A stretch of 64,000 nucleotides of DNA from Triatoma infestans. Taxonomy: Eukaryota > Arthropoda > Insecta > Hemiptera > Reduviidae. The DNA lies in NCBI GenBank assembly GCA_011037195.1, contig JAAEAF010001578.1, positions 114,268 through 178,267 of the forward strand. Reading direction: 5' to 3'. Every line of letters begins with the position of its first letter. Position 1 is the stretch's first letter. Under the pieces are notes generated by a model. It had not been told where the DNA came from. It made no database searches and was given only the letters and a program-made list of their open reading frames with translations. Shown here in pieces: positions 45,665 to 55,416 of this stretch. The translations under genes were made by a program, and so were the position numbers.

Positions 45665-46979
45665 TATAATAGATGCGGGAAGCAGAGAGAACTAGAGAAA
45701 ATGGATTTGAGAGAAATAAACTAGAATATATGCTGAACACTTTATTATGAATAGAACACACAAACTGCAAGCACTTACAAGTATATAGGAGTTAGGTAGC
45801 GAAAGATATAATTATATAGAGACAGACTGGCTGGCGATGAGAAGTAGTAGAAGGTTGCTGTCTGGTTGTTAACTAGTTGTAAACTGTCCTGGACCTGCCT
45901 ACGGTATGCCCTGCCTGCCGTAAGAGGCGACCAAAAGGGTGACCCTACACTGGACAATTCGTATCTTCTAATGAGATACATATGAGTCATTAAGTAAAAT
46001 CTAGTTGTGTCACTCTGCTTCAAAAAACTAGAAACATTAAAAAATCTAGTCGTAACTTTTTGTTTACTTCTAGAGACAAAAAGGCGTAGGCATGTAGCGA
46101 CGCCATTGCCCACCCTTCGGGGTGCAATCAGCCTCTGGCTCTCCAGGTTGGGGATTCCCTCCACCAACCCAACCTGATCCTTTCCCCTTGCAGGGTTGCC
46201 TGCAAGATTCCTGGGTCACTGCACCCCTGTGCTTGAGGCAAAGGACAGGAATCAGTAGATGGACATTAGATCCATCGGGCGTGCGATCAGCCATGCTACT
46301 TCGTTAGAACTGATTCACTGAACTACAGGCGTAAGCTACTTTCCGAGCCAATTGCTTGCGATTGAGGTAGGATTCGTAGTGGTCGTGGGTTTAGGCAACA
46401 ACTCCAATGACTGCGGTCATGAGTTGAGCGGGAGGAGACTCGCAATATAAAATAAACCCCGGTGCCAGCCCGTAGCTGGAAGCGCATTTGCTGGGTGTGC
46501 GCGGTTTACCAGAACCTGCTAGAGGGTGCCTTCTCTAGCATCTGGGAGTGGAGTGTGACCAGTATGTGGGATCACTTTGCGCGCTGGTTGAGCGTATCTC
46601 AACTTGCCCTTAAATGAGTCAAGCGGGGATGTGCCCGGGATGGCACTTCTACCATGGTTATGTATTGCACTAACCGCCTTTCCATGGTGGTGACCTCTCT
46701 CTCTCTCTTGTTAAACGATCCCGTTGCTAGCAACGGGGGACCGGTTAAACCCAAAGATAGGTAGGTATGGTCTTAAAAGATCCCCCCGGTACGAACGAGG
46801 AAAGGGGCTGCACGGGAATTAATGTCCTGAACTTGTACTGCTGTCACTCTATTTATATGAATTGAGCTGTTCCTTCCTAGTCTGGCCTAGGTTGGGGAGT
46901 AACTAACTTTTTTGATTCATTTTTGTGTTTCTCCACTCTTCGGATCCTATGAATCTTTAATGATTCGGATCCCATTACC
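45665..46979 (-). mobile_element. Solo LTR-C enlarged by an insertion
   Basis: Starts TATAATAGATGCGGGAAG and ends GATTCGGATCCCATTACC. TCTG stands directly outside both ends (45661-45664 and 46980-46983). Removing the insert at 45892-46822 leaves about 377 bp collinear with the other LTR-C copies (GACAGACTGGCTGGCGATG, GAGCTGTTCCTTCCTAG). Confidence 0.75.
45892..46822. mobile_element. GC-rich 931-bp insert with 7-bp target duplication
   Basis: TGTCCTG occurs directly on both sides (45885-45891 and 46823-46829). The insert starts GACCTGCCTACGG and CTGCCGTAAGAGGCGACC and ends GGGGCTGCACGGGAATTAA. Its GC content is visibly above the surroundings. It contains (TC)n and the small palindrome CGTTGCTAGCAACGG (46733-46748). 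Short frames exist on both strands (e.g. SASGSPGWGFPPPTQPDPF) but no known domain. It could be a truncated retroelement 5' region or a composite non-autonomous element. I do not recognise it. Confidence 0.65.
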
Positions 46980-46983
46980 TCTG

Positions 46984-47540
46984 TATGTGGTGTGTGTGTG
47001 TGTGTGTGTATGTGTGTGCGTGTCTATATGGTGTGTGAACAAATTAATCGAAAAATAAGTGGTAGCTCAAACTTCGTATTTCGTTCAGGTACTTCTACCA
47101 CCGTATCTGACAAGAAAGTTCCGGTTAAAAATCATTTTCTAGAAATGTGACTTTACTAAACGGCTTCCTTTTTTTAATTTTTTCCCAGTTTTATCTCGGT
47201 ATTACCGAAAAAAATGACCGAAACGATTTGTTTTAAATTACATGGACTATCTACACCCAACATTGTTTGACAGATTTTTCTTGGAACATTTATTTCTTGG
47301 CACTTTTGGGGGAAGTAGTAACTTTAGGATTTCCTTTAAATTGCCATTTCAGTACAATTTCATGATCTTTTACTAACTGCATAATATTAAGATAGTATAG
47401 AAGCATTGTTAGAATTTCAAATTTGAAGAAAATCGATTAATCGGAACTGCAACATTAGAAAGTTGCTTATTAATTTGCGGGGGGGGGGAGGGAATTATCT
47501 CGTAAACGGCTACGATTTTTTTTTTAAACCGTGTTACTGT
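46984..47540 (+). mobile_element. HEL copy, diverged
   Basis: (TG)n at 46988-47010, GTGAACAAATTAATCG, CGTTCAGGTACTTCTACCAC, TATTACCGAAAAAAATGACC, then ACTTTTGGGGGAAGTAGTAA. The order of words follows HEL, but the sequence is strongly diverged; both ends are lost. Confidence 0.5.
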
Positions 47541-48295
47541 TGGCCTAGTAGTGGGCCATTAAGTTACAAAGTGATCTTTTTACGCGGCAATCTAAGAGGA
47601 GCCAAGGACCTTACAAATGACAAATTTTTATTAGGAAGCATTCTTTCATCCAGAAGGTGCCGAATTACCCGGCGAAACGAATCCTTACTGAATTACTCGG
47701 TTCTGAAATATTAAACACTTATCAGCGCCGTTTTCTACAAGATCCCGTAATAATTTTTCCTCATCATGCAGATCAAAACTTCCCCTTGCGAACTGAACTC
47801 TGACTGCTTCATTTTATTAATGATCGATCAGCCTATGATTGTTTTTTTTTTTTTCTAGTAGGTAAATATTTATATGTGTAATCTTTCAATTACTTGTTAA
47901 TATTTATCTCAATTTTATGTATAATTTAATTTATCATCATAAAGTTTATGTGTTCACACTATAATATAATCGGATTGTATTTTAATTCCTTAATGAGCTA
48001 TTAAGACGGTGCTGGTTGCTATTGGCTCTAGTTATAGTGGCTTGAAAACAAAATTACATTACCTTCTGGGTAGTGCTCAGTATCATATCATTGTTGCCAG
48101 ATTGTATGCTGATTATATCTATTTGTAAATAATTTTAGTTAATTAGAAGTATGGCATTTTTGTTTAAGGTATTATTTACATTAATATTTGTCTAGTATTT
48201 GTATATGATTACTTTTTTTTTTACCTTATTATCTAATTTGATTTATTTTAATTAAAGCTGCCATTCTTCTGTATAAATAAAGAATTTTACTTTGA
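47541..48295. other. AT-rich stretch without recognised gene
   Basis: Nothing recognised beyond short frames. Confidence 0.35.
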
Positions 48296-48299
48296 TATT

Positions 48300-49580
48300 A
48301 ACACATAGAAAAGCCTCATTTCTGCGTCAACTTTTGTGGAGCTGGACTAGGATAGGGAGAAATAGTGTAGAAGAGAAAGTTCACCCTGAGTAAGCCGAAA
48401 GGCACAATGGCAATGAAAGTCTGTTATAGAATTGTACAGGCAGGTTTTTAGCAGGGTAAGCGATATGGTCACTCTACCATTCATCGCGACATGCTTTTGA
48501 AGTTCCTGTTACAGGTTTTCCTTTTAATAGAATGTTGAAGACTTTTGTTTTCGAGCATTCTTACGGTGTCAGGTTATCCTCTAGGGAAGATTGGTCAAGG
48601 TTGGGTCCGTCTGGTATGATACCTAATAATTACTTTCGGTGTTTCACGGACGGTTCCAGAATGGATGGTAGATCTGGAACTGCGGTCTATTTTGAGACCG
48701 GAGATCATTTGCAGGATCTCTTGGTGAATAGACCACAGTCTTCCAGACTGAGGTTCATGCTATTCTTTGCTGTGTCTTGGATGAGAGTGTAGGTAACACT
48801 AACTTAAAAGGTGTATGTATCTGCTCAGACAGCCACGCTGCGCTGAAGGAGCTGAGTTCATGTGTCTTCACTTCCAGGTTGGTGTTAGAATGTTCTAAAA
48901 GATTGGAAGAGCTTTCTTCTCTGAAGGATGTGCTTCTAGTCTGGGTGCCAGGTCACATGGGAATTTTTGGGAATGAGGAGGTGGATAGATTTGCCAAATT
49001 AGGCGTCTCTCTTCCTTTCATTGGTCCTGAGCCTGCTGTTGGCGTGTCTTCTGGCACATGTCTGTTAGGCTTCCAGACATGGACAGCTTCACAGCATTCA
49101 TCCTTATGGATGAGCTCAGTTGGTTTTCGGTAGTCTGAAATGCTCATCGGGGGTCCGGACAAGGCCATTAGTGAGACGTTGCTGTGTTTTTCACGGAGCG
49201 CTCTCAGGCATCTGGTTGGATCTCTTACTGGACATTGTGGTTTAAGGAGACATCTCTACATAATGGGGCTCATGCCGGATCCATTTTGTAGAGTCAGTGA
49301 GACAGAGGAGGAAACACCTATCCATCTTATGACTGATTGCCTGGATTTTTAGAAAATTAGGTTCAGGACCTTTGGTTGGAATAGCATGTCTGTGGAAGAG
49401 ATTAGGCTATTTCCGCTTGAGGTTATTGTCCGATTTATTAGGGCTGCGGTGAATCTTAGATGGATTAGATCCGGGTCTGGATTTTTGTTCTAGACCCGGT
49501 TTGTTGTTGTTTTTCTTGGGGTAGCTTGTATGGGCCCAGTGAGGCTTTGGTCCCTCCCCACAGACAAATAAATAAATAGT
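48300..49580 (+). pseudogene. Non-LTR retrotransposon RNase H and 3' end
   Basis: RNase H removes the RNA template strand. Its four acidic positions are all visible, spread over two frames: FTDGSRMDGRSG (D1, near 48650), FQTEVHAILCCVLDESVG (E, near 48745), ICSDSHAALKEL (D2) and NEEVDRFAKLG (D4), with VWVPGHMGIFGN before it. A one-base shift at about 48735 separates the first two; a second near 49080 precedes FTAFILMDELSWF. The last part (49140-49352) reads GHCGLRRHLYIMG and CRVSETEEETPIHLMTDC, a C-terminal Cys/His block. The tail ends ACAAATAAATAAATAG. RT is absent, so it is 5' truncated. R1/jockey-like in style; copies at 6365-7059 and 29960-31030. Confidence 0.85.
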
Positions 49581-50535
49581 AAAGCCGAAAGACGGTACAC
49601 TAACGTACCATTTCTTTTGTAGATTCGGTCCAGTTATACCTTATCGCGTTAGTTTGAACACTATCTGGCGCCCAACACAAATACAAGAAAAAAATTTACC
49701 TACTAGAATGGGCCACAACTATTTTACTTCTTTTTTTGTAGATCCGATTTAGGGGGTTCAACTCAACTGAATCTATCAAATCACTTTTTGAATATAAAGT
49801 GATTTTTTTTTTTTTTTCACAAGTTTTTAAAAGTTATTGAAAGTGATAAGTGATGATATCTTGTTTGATTTTTTTGTCAATATTTACATAGACTGGACAG
49901 ATTATTCGTTGTTGCTGTAAGTTTATAAGTGCAACAAAAATATGACAAACTCAAAAGTAATAAATACGAAATATAATATTAAGAAAGTTGAGAAAAAAAA
50001 AAATGGTTGCTACAAGGCAAAGAAAAACTAAAAATAGAAAAGACACATTGACAGATTTTGTCAGTAAAGTTATTTACTGACAGGTGTGCTAATCTTTTTA
50101 AGTTGATAGCATAGAAAGAAGAAAAAAAAAACCATTACAAATATAGAATTCAGAATATTTATGATGCACCCTTAGGTGACGTAACTTTCAATGAACTTTT
50201 AAGAGTTAGACAGGTTTTCCTAATAGCGTGATGACATCGAATTTTAGCATCTTTTTTGTTTTGTTTTAATAAAACATTTTAAAAGTATATTAATATGCTT
50301 TACAATTGAACTAAACAAAAAATAATGTCATGAACAGTATTTCCCCAGAAAAATTGTTGGAGTGGTTTCTTTAATTTCCGCCATGTTTGATGATAGATTT
50401 CTAGAAAAAAAAAAAATTGTTTCCAATTTAGATAGCATCAAAATTTCCCAGAAAAAAGTGACTTTTTATCTGATGCCACTTTCTAATGGCTATAATAAAC
50501 AATTTTATTAAAGTCCAAAAATCACTTGTGCAAAA
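49581..50535. other. Stretch without recognised gene
   Basis: TATCTGGCGCCCAACAC near 49663-49679 resembles a lysine-tRNA-type primer-binding site of LTR elements, but no LTR or gag was recognised around it. The rest is AT-rich. Confidence 0.35.
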
Positions 50536-50728
50536 TATAATAGATGTGAGAAGGAGAGGGAATTAATTTTAGAGAAATAAATTAGATAATATACTGAACA
50601 CTGTATAATGAATAGAACACACAAACTGCAAGGATTTATAATAAAGCGAGAAAAATATAAAGAGACAGACTGGCTGAGTGATGAGAAGGTAGTAGAAGGT
50701 TGCTGACTGGTTGTTAACTGATCGTAAA

Positions 50729-51346
50729 TGTAATAGTGACCAAAGAGAGATCAGCAACTAAAGACAGTAAGAGAAGAGAAACAAACCCAAGCACTCTTTC
50801 AGATTGGAATGGGAGAAACTGTATAAATATAGCGACGGACAGTCCATGAAAACCCAGTTAAATACAAGTTCAGGGCAGTTCGATACAGTTGAGGACAGTT
50901 CAATACATCCAATCGCTTCGTGTCATTACCCATTTACCACTCTACCTTAAACATTTCTCTATTGTACAGTCTTGGCAGTCTGTGTCTCTTAATTAATACA
51001 TTAGTTAACCAGTGTTAACAAAGTCAATCTCATTCCATCAAACATTTCTCTATTGTAAAGTCCTGGCAGTCTATGTCTCTTAATTAATATATTAGTTAAC
51101 CAGTGTTAACAAAGTCAATCTCATTCCATCAAACATTTCTCTATTGTAAAGTCCTGGCAGTCTATGTCTTAATTAATATATTAGTTAACCAGTGTTAACA
51201 AAGTCAATCATTCCATCAAACATTTCTCTATTGTAAAGTCCTGGCAGTCTATGTCTCTTAATTAATATATTAGTTAACCAGTGTTAATAAAGTCAATCCA
51301 TTTCATCAATCAGACCCAAATTCTCTCCACCTAACACATTCACTAT
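50729..51346 (+). mobile_element. LTR-D, nested in LTR-C, with 91-bp tandem repeats
   Basis: GTAAA is directly repeated at 50724-50728 and 51347-51351. The insert begins TGTAATAGTGACC and ends CATTCACTAT. CTGTATAAATATAGCGACGG (about 50820) is a TATA-type promoter in plus orientation. Its latter half is four tandem units (see the separate entry). No coding frame. Best read as a solo LTR, although the 3' end lacks the usual CA. Confidence 0.65.
50949..51305. repeat. Tandem repeat, 4 units of 87-91 bp
   Basis: Units begin AAACATTTCTCTATTGTA at 50949, 51040, 51131 and 51218 and contain TGGCAGTCTATGTCTCTTA and TTAGTTAACCAGTGTTAA. Units 2-4 are almost identical; unit 1 differs at several bases. 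Confidence 0.9.
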
Positions 51347-51479
51347 GTAAACTATCCTGAACTGTACTGTGTCGCTCTATTTATGTGAATAGAACTGTCC
51401 CTTCCTAGGTAGGGATTCATTTTTCTGTTACACCACTCTTCGGATCCTTTGAATCTATAACGATTCGGATCCCATTACA

Positions 51480-52127
51480 AAAAATCAAATCTCACGAATT
51501 TTAATTAATAAATTAAAATAGGAACTTTGACAACACATCTAAATTTCTACTTTTTTTTTTTGTTCTGTTTGCTATCGGTTTAGCATTTCTGACATCGGAG
51601 ATCATAAGAGCCATAACTATGATATTTTGTTGGCATTTAGGAGATTTAGGATGGCATTAAAGAGGTGTCTGCGACATATATCATAATTTTTAAGAAAAGC
51701 TGGTCAGCAGTCAATTCAACCAGCCAACACAATACTATCGAAACCAGCTGATGAAAAACGCAGTTATGTATTTATGCTATCCTTTTCTTATCAATAGGAT
51801 GAGATTCTACTATCTCTTGCAATATTTTCGTTTCTTGGCTTTATCGTTTTCTGAATACAATAATTTATTAAAGAAGAATATTTTATTACTGTAGGTTTAT
51901 GATCGGATACTTACAAAAGTAAAATATCGCAAACCCAAAATTGTGTACATCTGTTTGTAGTTAAGTTATAATTCAATAATTTTCTAACTCTATTCTTGTT
52001 TATACAGATTGCTCATAGGAAAGCTACTTTCAGAAACGAATAATGTGTTTTATAAACTCTCAATAAGATTTCAAAAAAAACACATTCCATTCCTCTTTCA
52101 TATTTAACTCTCTCGCTAATAAATAGA
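51480..52127. other. AT-rich stretch without recognised gene
   Basis: No coding frame or element recognised. TATCGAAACCAGCTGATGAA near 51738 is a chance-like partial match to hammerhead core words in the wrong order. Confidence 0.35.
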
Positions 52128-52209
52128 TATCGGGTGTCCCAAAAGGTACTTTACAACTTCACAACGGAATAACTTGAATTGTAATTGATGTACAGAAACT
52201 AACTTTAGT

Positions 52210-53286
52210 TTATCTAATGCTCCATCTCATAAAGTTTTTTTCCTTGTTTAAGTCCACTTCAATATGCTCACCTCTTGTGGCACTTGAGATATCTAATCGG
52301 TATTCAACTTCCATCCACACTCGCCGTAACATGTGTTCATCAACAGTGGCAATGGCATCGGTGATTCTGTTCTTCAGATAGTTGATATCATTGACAGGAG
52401 TACGATAAACTTTGTCTTTAACGTAACCCCAGAGAAAAAAGTCTAAGGGTGTCATGTCAGGGGACCTAGGAGGCCAGGAAATGGGGCCACCTCTTCCAAT
52501 CCAACGTTGCGGAAAGGTGACGTCCAGGACCTCTCTCACGTTAAGAGCCCAATGTGGTGGTGCACCATCTTGCTGAAAAAAGACTGTTGGTTGTCGATCA
52601 GCTAATTGAGGTATCAGATACATCTGCAGCATGTCAAGGTAATTGGTACCATTAACTGTGTTTTCTGCAAAAAAGAATGGTCCAATAATGCGATCAATCA
52701 TGACACAACACCACACATTAACTTTGGGGCTATCACGCACCACTTCTCTCAAAGCATGTGGGTTTACTGACCCCCAGATGCGGACATTGTGTGTATTGAC
52801 TCTTCCACACACATGAAAAGTCGATTCATCGGAGAAAGCCACATTATTAAGGAAATTGTTATCCTCTTCCACACGTGTCAGAATTTCCACAGCAAATTGC
52901 ATGCGCTTCGGTCTATCATTTGGCTCAAGTGCCTGCAGTAATTGCAGACGATATGGGTACAACTGAAGACGTTTTCGGAGTACCCTGTGCACTGTTGTGC
53001 GAGGGATTTGCAGTTCCTGTGAGGCCCTTCGAATCGACTTCTGTGGCGAACGCTGGAAAGCTACACGTATGCGTTCGACGTCTGCATCACTCGTTCCGGG
53101 CCGGCCAGTATGAGGCTTTACATCAACACAGCCTGTCTCCATGAAGTTGTTGTACCACTTTCTTATTGATGGTCGAGAGGGTGGATTCTTGTTAAATCGT
53201 GTCCTGAAGTTTCTCTGTGTCTGAATGTCAGATCTGGTTTCAATAAACCACTTCACACATTGTGCCTTTTCTTGTGGGGACGCCAT
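52210..53286 (-). CDS. DD41D-type Tc1/mariner transposase, intact frame
   Basis: A 358-residue frame from ATG at 53286, the only long undamaged gene in the window. Residues 1-55 (EKAQCVKWFIETRSDIQTQR, then RPSIRKWYNNFMETG) form the first helix-turn-helix (DUF4817-like). GRPGTSDADVERIR and TTVHRVLRKRLQLYPYRLQ form the second DNA-binding part. The catalytic acids are in AFSDESTF (first D), FFQQDGAPPH (second D) and PLDFFLWGYVKDKVY (third D). Forty-one residues lie between the second and third by my count, hence DD41D, as in rosa and Visitor elements. The protein would bind the TIRs and excise/insert the element at TA. The C-terminus is 13 residues longer than in the duplicated arm, because one extra T after HIEVD removes the stop. 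Whether it is active or expressed cannot be told. Confidence 0.92.
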   Translation of the reverse strand: MASPQEKAQCVKWFIETRSDIQTQRNFRTRFNKNPPSRPSIRKWYNNFMETGCVDVKPHTGRPGTSDADVERIRVAFQRSPQKSIRRASQELQIPRTTVHRVLRKRLQLYPYRLQLLQALEPNDRPKRMQFAVEILTRVEEDNNFLNNVAFSDESTFHVCGRVNTHNVRIWGSVNPHALREVVRDSPKVNVWCCVMIDRIIGPFFFAENTVNGTNYLDMLQMYLIPQLADRQPTVFFQQDGAPPHWALNVREVLDVTFPQRWIGRGGPISWPPRSPDMTPLDFFLWGYVKDKVYRTPVNDINYLKNRITDAIATVDEHMLRRVWMEVEYRLDISSATRGEHIEVDLNKEKNFMRWSIR

Positions 53287-53379
53287 TATTCTTATTCTTG
53301 TTTCCTGTTATCTGAAACACGAGGGAAAAAAAATTATGAGATGGAGCATTAGATAAACTAAAGTTATTTTCTGTAGAAG

Positions 53380-53623
53380 AGGTGGCCCCATTTCCTGGCC
53401 TCCTAGGTCCCCTGACATGACACCCTTAGACTTTTTTCTCTGGGGTTACGTTAAAGACAAAGTTTATCGTACTCCTGTCAATGATATCAACGATCTGAAG
53501 AACAGAATCACCGATGCCATTGCCACTGTTGATGAACACATGTTACGGCGAGTGTGGATGGAAGTTGAATACCGATTAGATATCGTACGTGCCACAAGAG
53601 GTGCGCATATTGAAGTGGACTAA
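53380..53623 (+). pseudogene. Inverted duplicate of the transposase C-terminus
   Basis: Reads RGGPISWPPRSPDMTPLDFF, LWGYVKDKVYRTPVNDI, down to ATRGAHIEVD and a stop. It differs from the main copy at only a few residues (NDL for NYL; VRA for SSA; GAH for GEH) and keeps the original stop codon. It cannot encode a transposase by itself; it forms the right inverted arm of the element. Confidence 0.9.
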
Positions 53624-53744
53624 ACAAGGAAAAAAACTTTATGAGATGGAGCATTAGATAAACTAAAGTTAGTTTCTGTACATCAATTACAATTCAAGTT
53701 ATTGCGTTGTGAAGTTGTAAAGTACCTTTTGGGACACCCGATAT

Positions 53745-54750
53745 ATTCATACGTTGCATTCATGAATGGATCACTTAATATTCCTCTTCTCTTCTACTAA
53801 GATCTTTACCTAAATTCTGTGATACAAATTTATATTCTTTAAATAGACAAATAGCCTCTTGAATACGGAGAATCCTCTTGTAGAACACGTATGCCACGTG
53901 TTAACCCTGCTCGTTATCTATGTTCTTGGAGAGTTTGACATCGTTTCTAATGTATGTGTCACAGCAAATCATTCTCGCCATCTTGGACTTCTCAATTTGT
54001 AGTAATGTTAGTTACTTCTTGCCGTTTGGAAATTCTCCATTGTAGTTTTTTATACACTTGCGTTTTGTTTCTTGTAATTTTTCCTATTGGGCGACTCCAT
54101 TGGTCCTATCATTTTCTTAGTGTCTTTTGACTCATACACATTTGCAACTCAGTAGTTAATCGCTCAGGGATAGCTTAATCTAAATCATTAGAAAAGGCTC
54201 GTTTGGCCATTTTGTCGGCTCTCCTACCTTGCCGACTCTCTTCATCCATTTATGCCCAATTTCTGTCAGCAGGTTGTAGGCTTTTCTTACTAGTGGATCT
54301 GAAAAGAAACCATCCTAGAGTGTTATAAGTGGGCTTAATGAATCCATCAGCAGCATTACATTACTCTAGTTTTTGTTTAATGTTAAACTGTAAGAGCCTT
54401 GCAAATAGCATGTAATTGTACACAGTTGTTTACTGGGGAAGTATTAACATTTCTGTGACCTCCATCCTCGTATAAGGCGTACCACAAATGCCACCACCAC
54501 TTGCCTATAAAAATACCTCTCCTCTTTGAGAAAGAGCCAGAGAATTTGAAAGAGAGAATGAATGAAATAAACAAAGAAAAATATTGCCAATTCAAACTTC
54601 ATATTCTATCGAAGTCTCACCTTAGGGTCCGACCAATGGGACCAATAGTTTTGATCAAAACCATCAATCGAATATCTCATATTGTATCCGTTTTGTAGAT
54701 CCATTTTTCCATTTTTGGAGTGGTTAAAAAAAAAAAAAACCAATGGCGTA
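53745..54750. other. Stretch without clear gene; possible RNase H remnant
   Basis: On the minus strand near 54290-54190 the words LVRKAYNLLTEIGHKW and RADKMAKRAFSNDLD recall the end of a non-LTR RNase H (GNExADxxAK), but frames are broken and the catalytic part is not seen. Confidence in that reading is low. Confidence 0.3.
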
Positions 54751-54754
54751 GCAG

Positions 54755-54980
54755 CCCATGAAGGGCCAAGGCTTGCCAGACGGCGATTTGAATAGGTGGG
54801 CGTGTGGTAAGCACGCCGCACTTCCCACGCCGCTTAGTTCCGGCCTTCGCTACCTAGTAGTAGCGTCCCACTTTTTATTATGATGCTGGGTCAACATCAA
54901 CTTTACCCTCACGGGAATCGAACCCTGAATTCTCGCACAAAAGGCGAGAGCGCTAGCCACTAGATCAACGCTTGAGGACA
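54755..54980 (-). repeat. tRNA-derived SINE, second family
   Basis: The minus strand starts GTTGATCTAGTGGCTAGCGC (box A), TCTCGCCTTTTGTGCGAGA (an anticodon-arm-like hairpin with CTTTTGT loop), GGGTTCGATTCCCGTGAGG (box B). The body has TGTTGACCCAGCATCATAAT and GCGTGGGAAGTGCGGCGTGC. The tRNA fold is almost complete, including D, anticodon and T arms, but the sequence continues into a long GC-rich body, so it is a SINE and not a tRNA gene. Confidence 0.8.
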
Positions 54981-55033
54981 AAAAGGAGTGGCACTATCTA
55001 AGATTTAAGCCTACTAATTTTATTTCAACATAA

Positions 55034-55416
55034 TGTAACGTTTTTCCCTCTAAACTAGCTACTGCAACTACTTTGTATAGATAAAATACTCTAAACTTCA
55101 ATAAAGAAAACACCAATTTATTGTTATACAGAATAAATTACAAAATACAACACTTAATAATAATTACTTAACAGTTTAAACCACAAAAGTTCACTTTATT
55201 CACTTTTTATACACTTTTCACAAACTAGGTGACTTCGTTTGTAACTGGAAAACTACCCCAACTCTCTGCAGTCCCTACTATATATACCGGGAATCTTCTA
55301 AAACTTCCTCGATTCTTCTAGAAAGAACTAGAGCGCCGCCAGCGCTTCCCAGCAGCCACTAGGAGAACCTTAGGTACCTGCCTTCTCTCCTAGATGGCAC
55401 AATTGGCAGCGTTACA
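55034..55416 (-). mobile_element. Solo LTR-A (383 bp)
   Basis: TGTAACGTTTTTCCC to GGCAGCGTTACA, collinear over its length with the inverted 35834-36223 copy (CAATAAAGAAAACACC, CAGCCACTAGGAGAACC, TCTCCTAGATGGCAC). Flanks are ATAA and ATAC, three of four matching, so the duplication has decayed or the target differs. Confidence 0.85.

Larger units (their letters stand above)
50536..51479 (-). mobile_element. LTR-C copy hosting another LTR
   Basis: Starts TATAATAGATGTGAG and ends GATTCGGATCCCATTACA, with AAAA on both sides (weak evidence because the flank is A-rich). Outer parts are collinear with 45665-46979: GAATAGAACACACAAACTGC, GACAGACTGGCTGAGTGATG, CTGTCCCTTCCTAGG. A 618-bp insertion sits at 50729-51346. 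Confidence 0.75.
52130..53741 (-). mobile_element. DD41D (rosa/Visitor-like) Tc1/mariner transposon with long inverted arms
   Basis: TIRs start TCGGGTGTCCCAAAAGG and are flanked by TA on both sides (52128-52129, 53742-53743). The left end runs straight into the transposase C-terminus. The right side first shows the inner part of a normal right TIR (53336-53373, ATGAGATGGAGCATTAGAT), which then breaks into an inverted copy of the left end. That copy holds the last ~80 transposase codons plus the full TIR, 53374-53741. The element therefore carries two ~368-bp near-identical inverted arms (52130-52496 and 53374-53741). Confidence 0.9.

Noticed and set aside
46070..46307. Overlapping small frames on both strands in the GC-rich insert
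   Set aside because: High GC lengthens random frames; no domain or codon pattern supports either.
49663..49679. TGGCGCCCAAC primer-binding-site-like word as evidence for an LTR element
   Set aside because: No LTR end, gag or pol could be recognised next to it; noted only within the region entry.
50949..51305. CRISPR-like regular repeats
   Set aside because: Units are contiguous 91-bp tandem repeats without spacers, in a eukaryotic LTR.
51730..51765. GAAACCAG-CTGATGAA as a hammerhead core
   Set aside because: Core words are in the wrong order and flanking pairing is not evident.
52875..53144. 89-codon plus frame
   Set aside because: Antisense shadow of the DD41D transposase.
54900..54980. 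Candidate tRNA gene
   Set aside because: The fold is good, but the sequence continues into a SINE body and lacks a normal acceptor end, so it is called a SINE.
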